From positions 1 through 14,502 of the forward strand of contig CAZDZY010000079.1 of assembly GCA_964510055.1 (NCBI GenBank): DNA of 14,502 bases. Direction: 5' to 3'. Positions within the stretch are counted from its first letter, which is position 1. Every line of letters begins with the position of its first letter. Shown here in pieces: positions 13,890-14,502 of the stretch. The notes below the pieces were generated by a model. The model worked only from the letters and a program-made list of their open reading frames with translations. It searched no databases and was not told the origin of the DNA. This DNA is from DTFZ01 sp964510055 (GTDB lineage: Bacteria; Bacillota; Clostridia; Christensenellales; SZUA-584). The translations under genes and the position numbers were made by a program.

Positions 13890-14502
13890 TCATACATGTA
13901 CACCGTCTTTTAATCCAAGGCTGCCTTCATATTTTTTAAGCAGCGGTTTTACGTGCCCATCAATAAAATCCTGAGTTTGAATGCCGGCGCAGCCAAAAAA
14001 CTTTTTCGGATCGATTATTTCATCTATCTCTTTTTCTGAAAGTTTAAATACTTGATCAGATTTAATAAGGTTAATGAGGTTATTAGGTTCCCCGTACATT
14101 TTAACTCTTTCAGCCGCCTGCATAGAATACTTGCGTATTCTCTCATGTAGTTCCTGGCGGTCTCCCCCGCGTTTTACGGCTTCCATCATGATGTTCTCGG
14201 TTGCCATAAATGGCAATTCATGCCTTACCCTGCTGTTAATAACGTTTTCGTACACGACAAGGCCGGATGAGATGTTCATATAAAGATCAAGTATCCCGTC
14301 GGCGGCCAGAAAGCCCTGAGGCAGTACAATACGGCGGTTCGCTGAATCGTCGAGCGTTCGCTCGAACCACTGCGTAGAAGCCGTTATAGCGGCGTTTACG
14401 GGCAATGAGAGGAGGTATCTGCACAGGGACCCCATTCGTTCGCTGCGCATCGGGTTGCGTTTATACGCCATAGCGGACGAGCCTATCTGCTCATCCTCAA
14501 AC
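13890..14502 (-). CDS. purB: Adenylosuccinate lyase, C-terminal part (5' end beyond the window)
   Basis: PurB releases fumarate from SAICAR and from adenylosuccinate in purine synthesis. The frame is open to the right edge; the first visible residues, FEDEQIGSSAMAYKRNP, include the fumarase/ASL superfamily signature (GSSxMxxKxNP), with the flexible signature-loop serines that take part in catalysis. About 204 residues are visible. They include TQWFERTLDDSANRRI, VLPQGFLAADGIL and RHELPFMATENIM, all typical of adenylosuccinate lyase rather than argininosuccinate lyase or fumarase. An internal ATG at 14471 lies inside the signature and is not the start. The stop lies 3 bases from the shared terminator. 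Promoter and N-terminal half are outside the window. Confidence 0.95.
   Translation of the reverse strand, partial: FEDEQIGSSAMAYKRNPMRSERMGSLCRYLLSLPVNAAITASTQWFERTLDDSANRRIVLPQGFLAADGILDLYMNISSGLVVYENVINSRVRHELPFMATENIMMEAVKRGGDRQELHERIRKYSMQAAERVKMYGEPNNLINLIKSDQVFKLSEKEIDEIIDPKKFFGCAGIQTQDFIDGHVKPLLKKYEGSLGLKDGVHV

Noticed and set aside
14351..14364. Near-palindrome CGAGCG-TT-CGCTCG as a possible operator
   Set aside because: It is inside conserved purB coding sequence and is explained by the codons for the conserved ERTLDDS stretch.
1..14502. CRISPR array, insertion sequence, prophage or toxin-antitoxin module
   Set aside because: I found no regularly spaced repeats, transposase, terminal repeats, phage structural genes or small paired genes in any gap; the only recombination gene is the tyrosine recombinase.

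Overview
The window looks like chromosomal DNA of a Gram-positive, low-to-mid GC bacterium of the class Clostridia (Bacillota). The reasons are the gene order miaB ... mutS-mutL-miaA-hfq-(Met gamma-lyase family gene)-lexA, strong AGGAGG-type ribosome binding sites, sigma-A type promoters, a LexA box close to the GAAC-N4-GTTC type, and frequent ATA and AGA/AGG codons. A run of exactly ten Ns at 11823-11832 shows that this is a draft or metagenome assembly.

Left part (1-3709). The left edge cuts a minus-strand tRNA gene (probably tRNA-Pro) that has a very good promoter. Diverging from it is a plus-strand pair: miaB, and an uncharacterised membrane-anchored protein with an HExxH zinc-metalloprotease motif. 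Facing that pair is a minus-strand lipoprotein gene with an LppM/DUF3153-like layout. The two convergent genes overlap by 27 nt.

Centre (3710-10663). A compact divergent promoter region feeds the lipoprotein gene leftwards and a tight five-gene operon rightwards: mutS, mutL, miaA, hfq and a PLP-dependent Met gamma-lyase/'aluminium resistance' family gene. The products cover mismatch recognition and nicking, tRNA A37 prenylation, an RNA chaperone and a C-S lyase-like enzyme. Spacing is 1 nt, a 4-nt overlap, 1 nt and 5 nt.

Right part (10656-14502). On the minus strand are lexA (own promoter and SOS box), an intact tyrosine recombinase interrupted only by the assembly gap, rnhA and proC. A 36-bp inverted repeat lies directly in front of the recombinase gene. 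proC and rnhA overlap as ATGA and are probably coupled. A plus-strand tRNA-Trp gene with consensus promoter follows, then a terminator shared with the oppositely oriented purB, whose 5' part lies beyond the right edge.

Most of the window is housekeeping: DNA repair and SOS control (MutS, MutL, LexA, RNase HI), tRNA A37 modification (MiaA then MiaB, with tRNA-Trp a likely substrate), proline and purine synthesis. I see no CRISPR array, insertion sequence, prophage or toxin-antitoxin module. The least explained items are the HExxH protein, the LppM-like lipoprotein, and the tyrosine recombinase with the loxP/dif-like inverted repeat in front of it.
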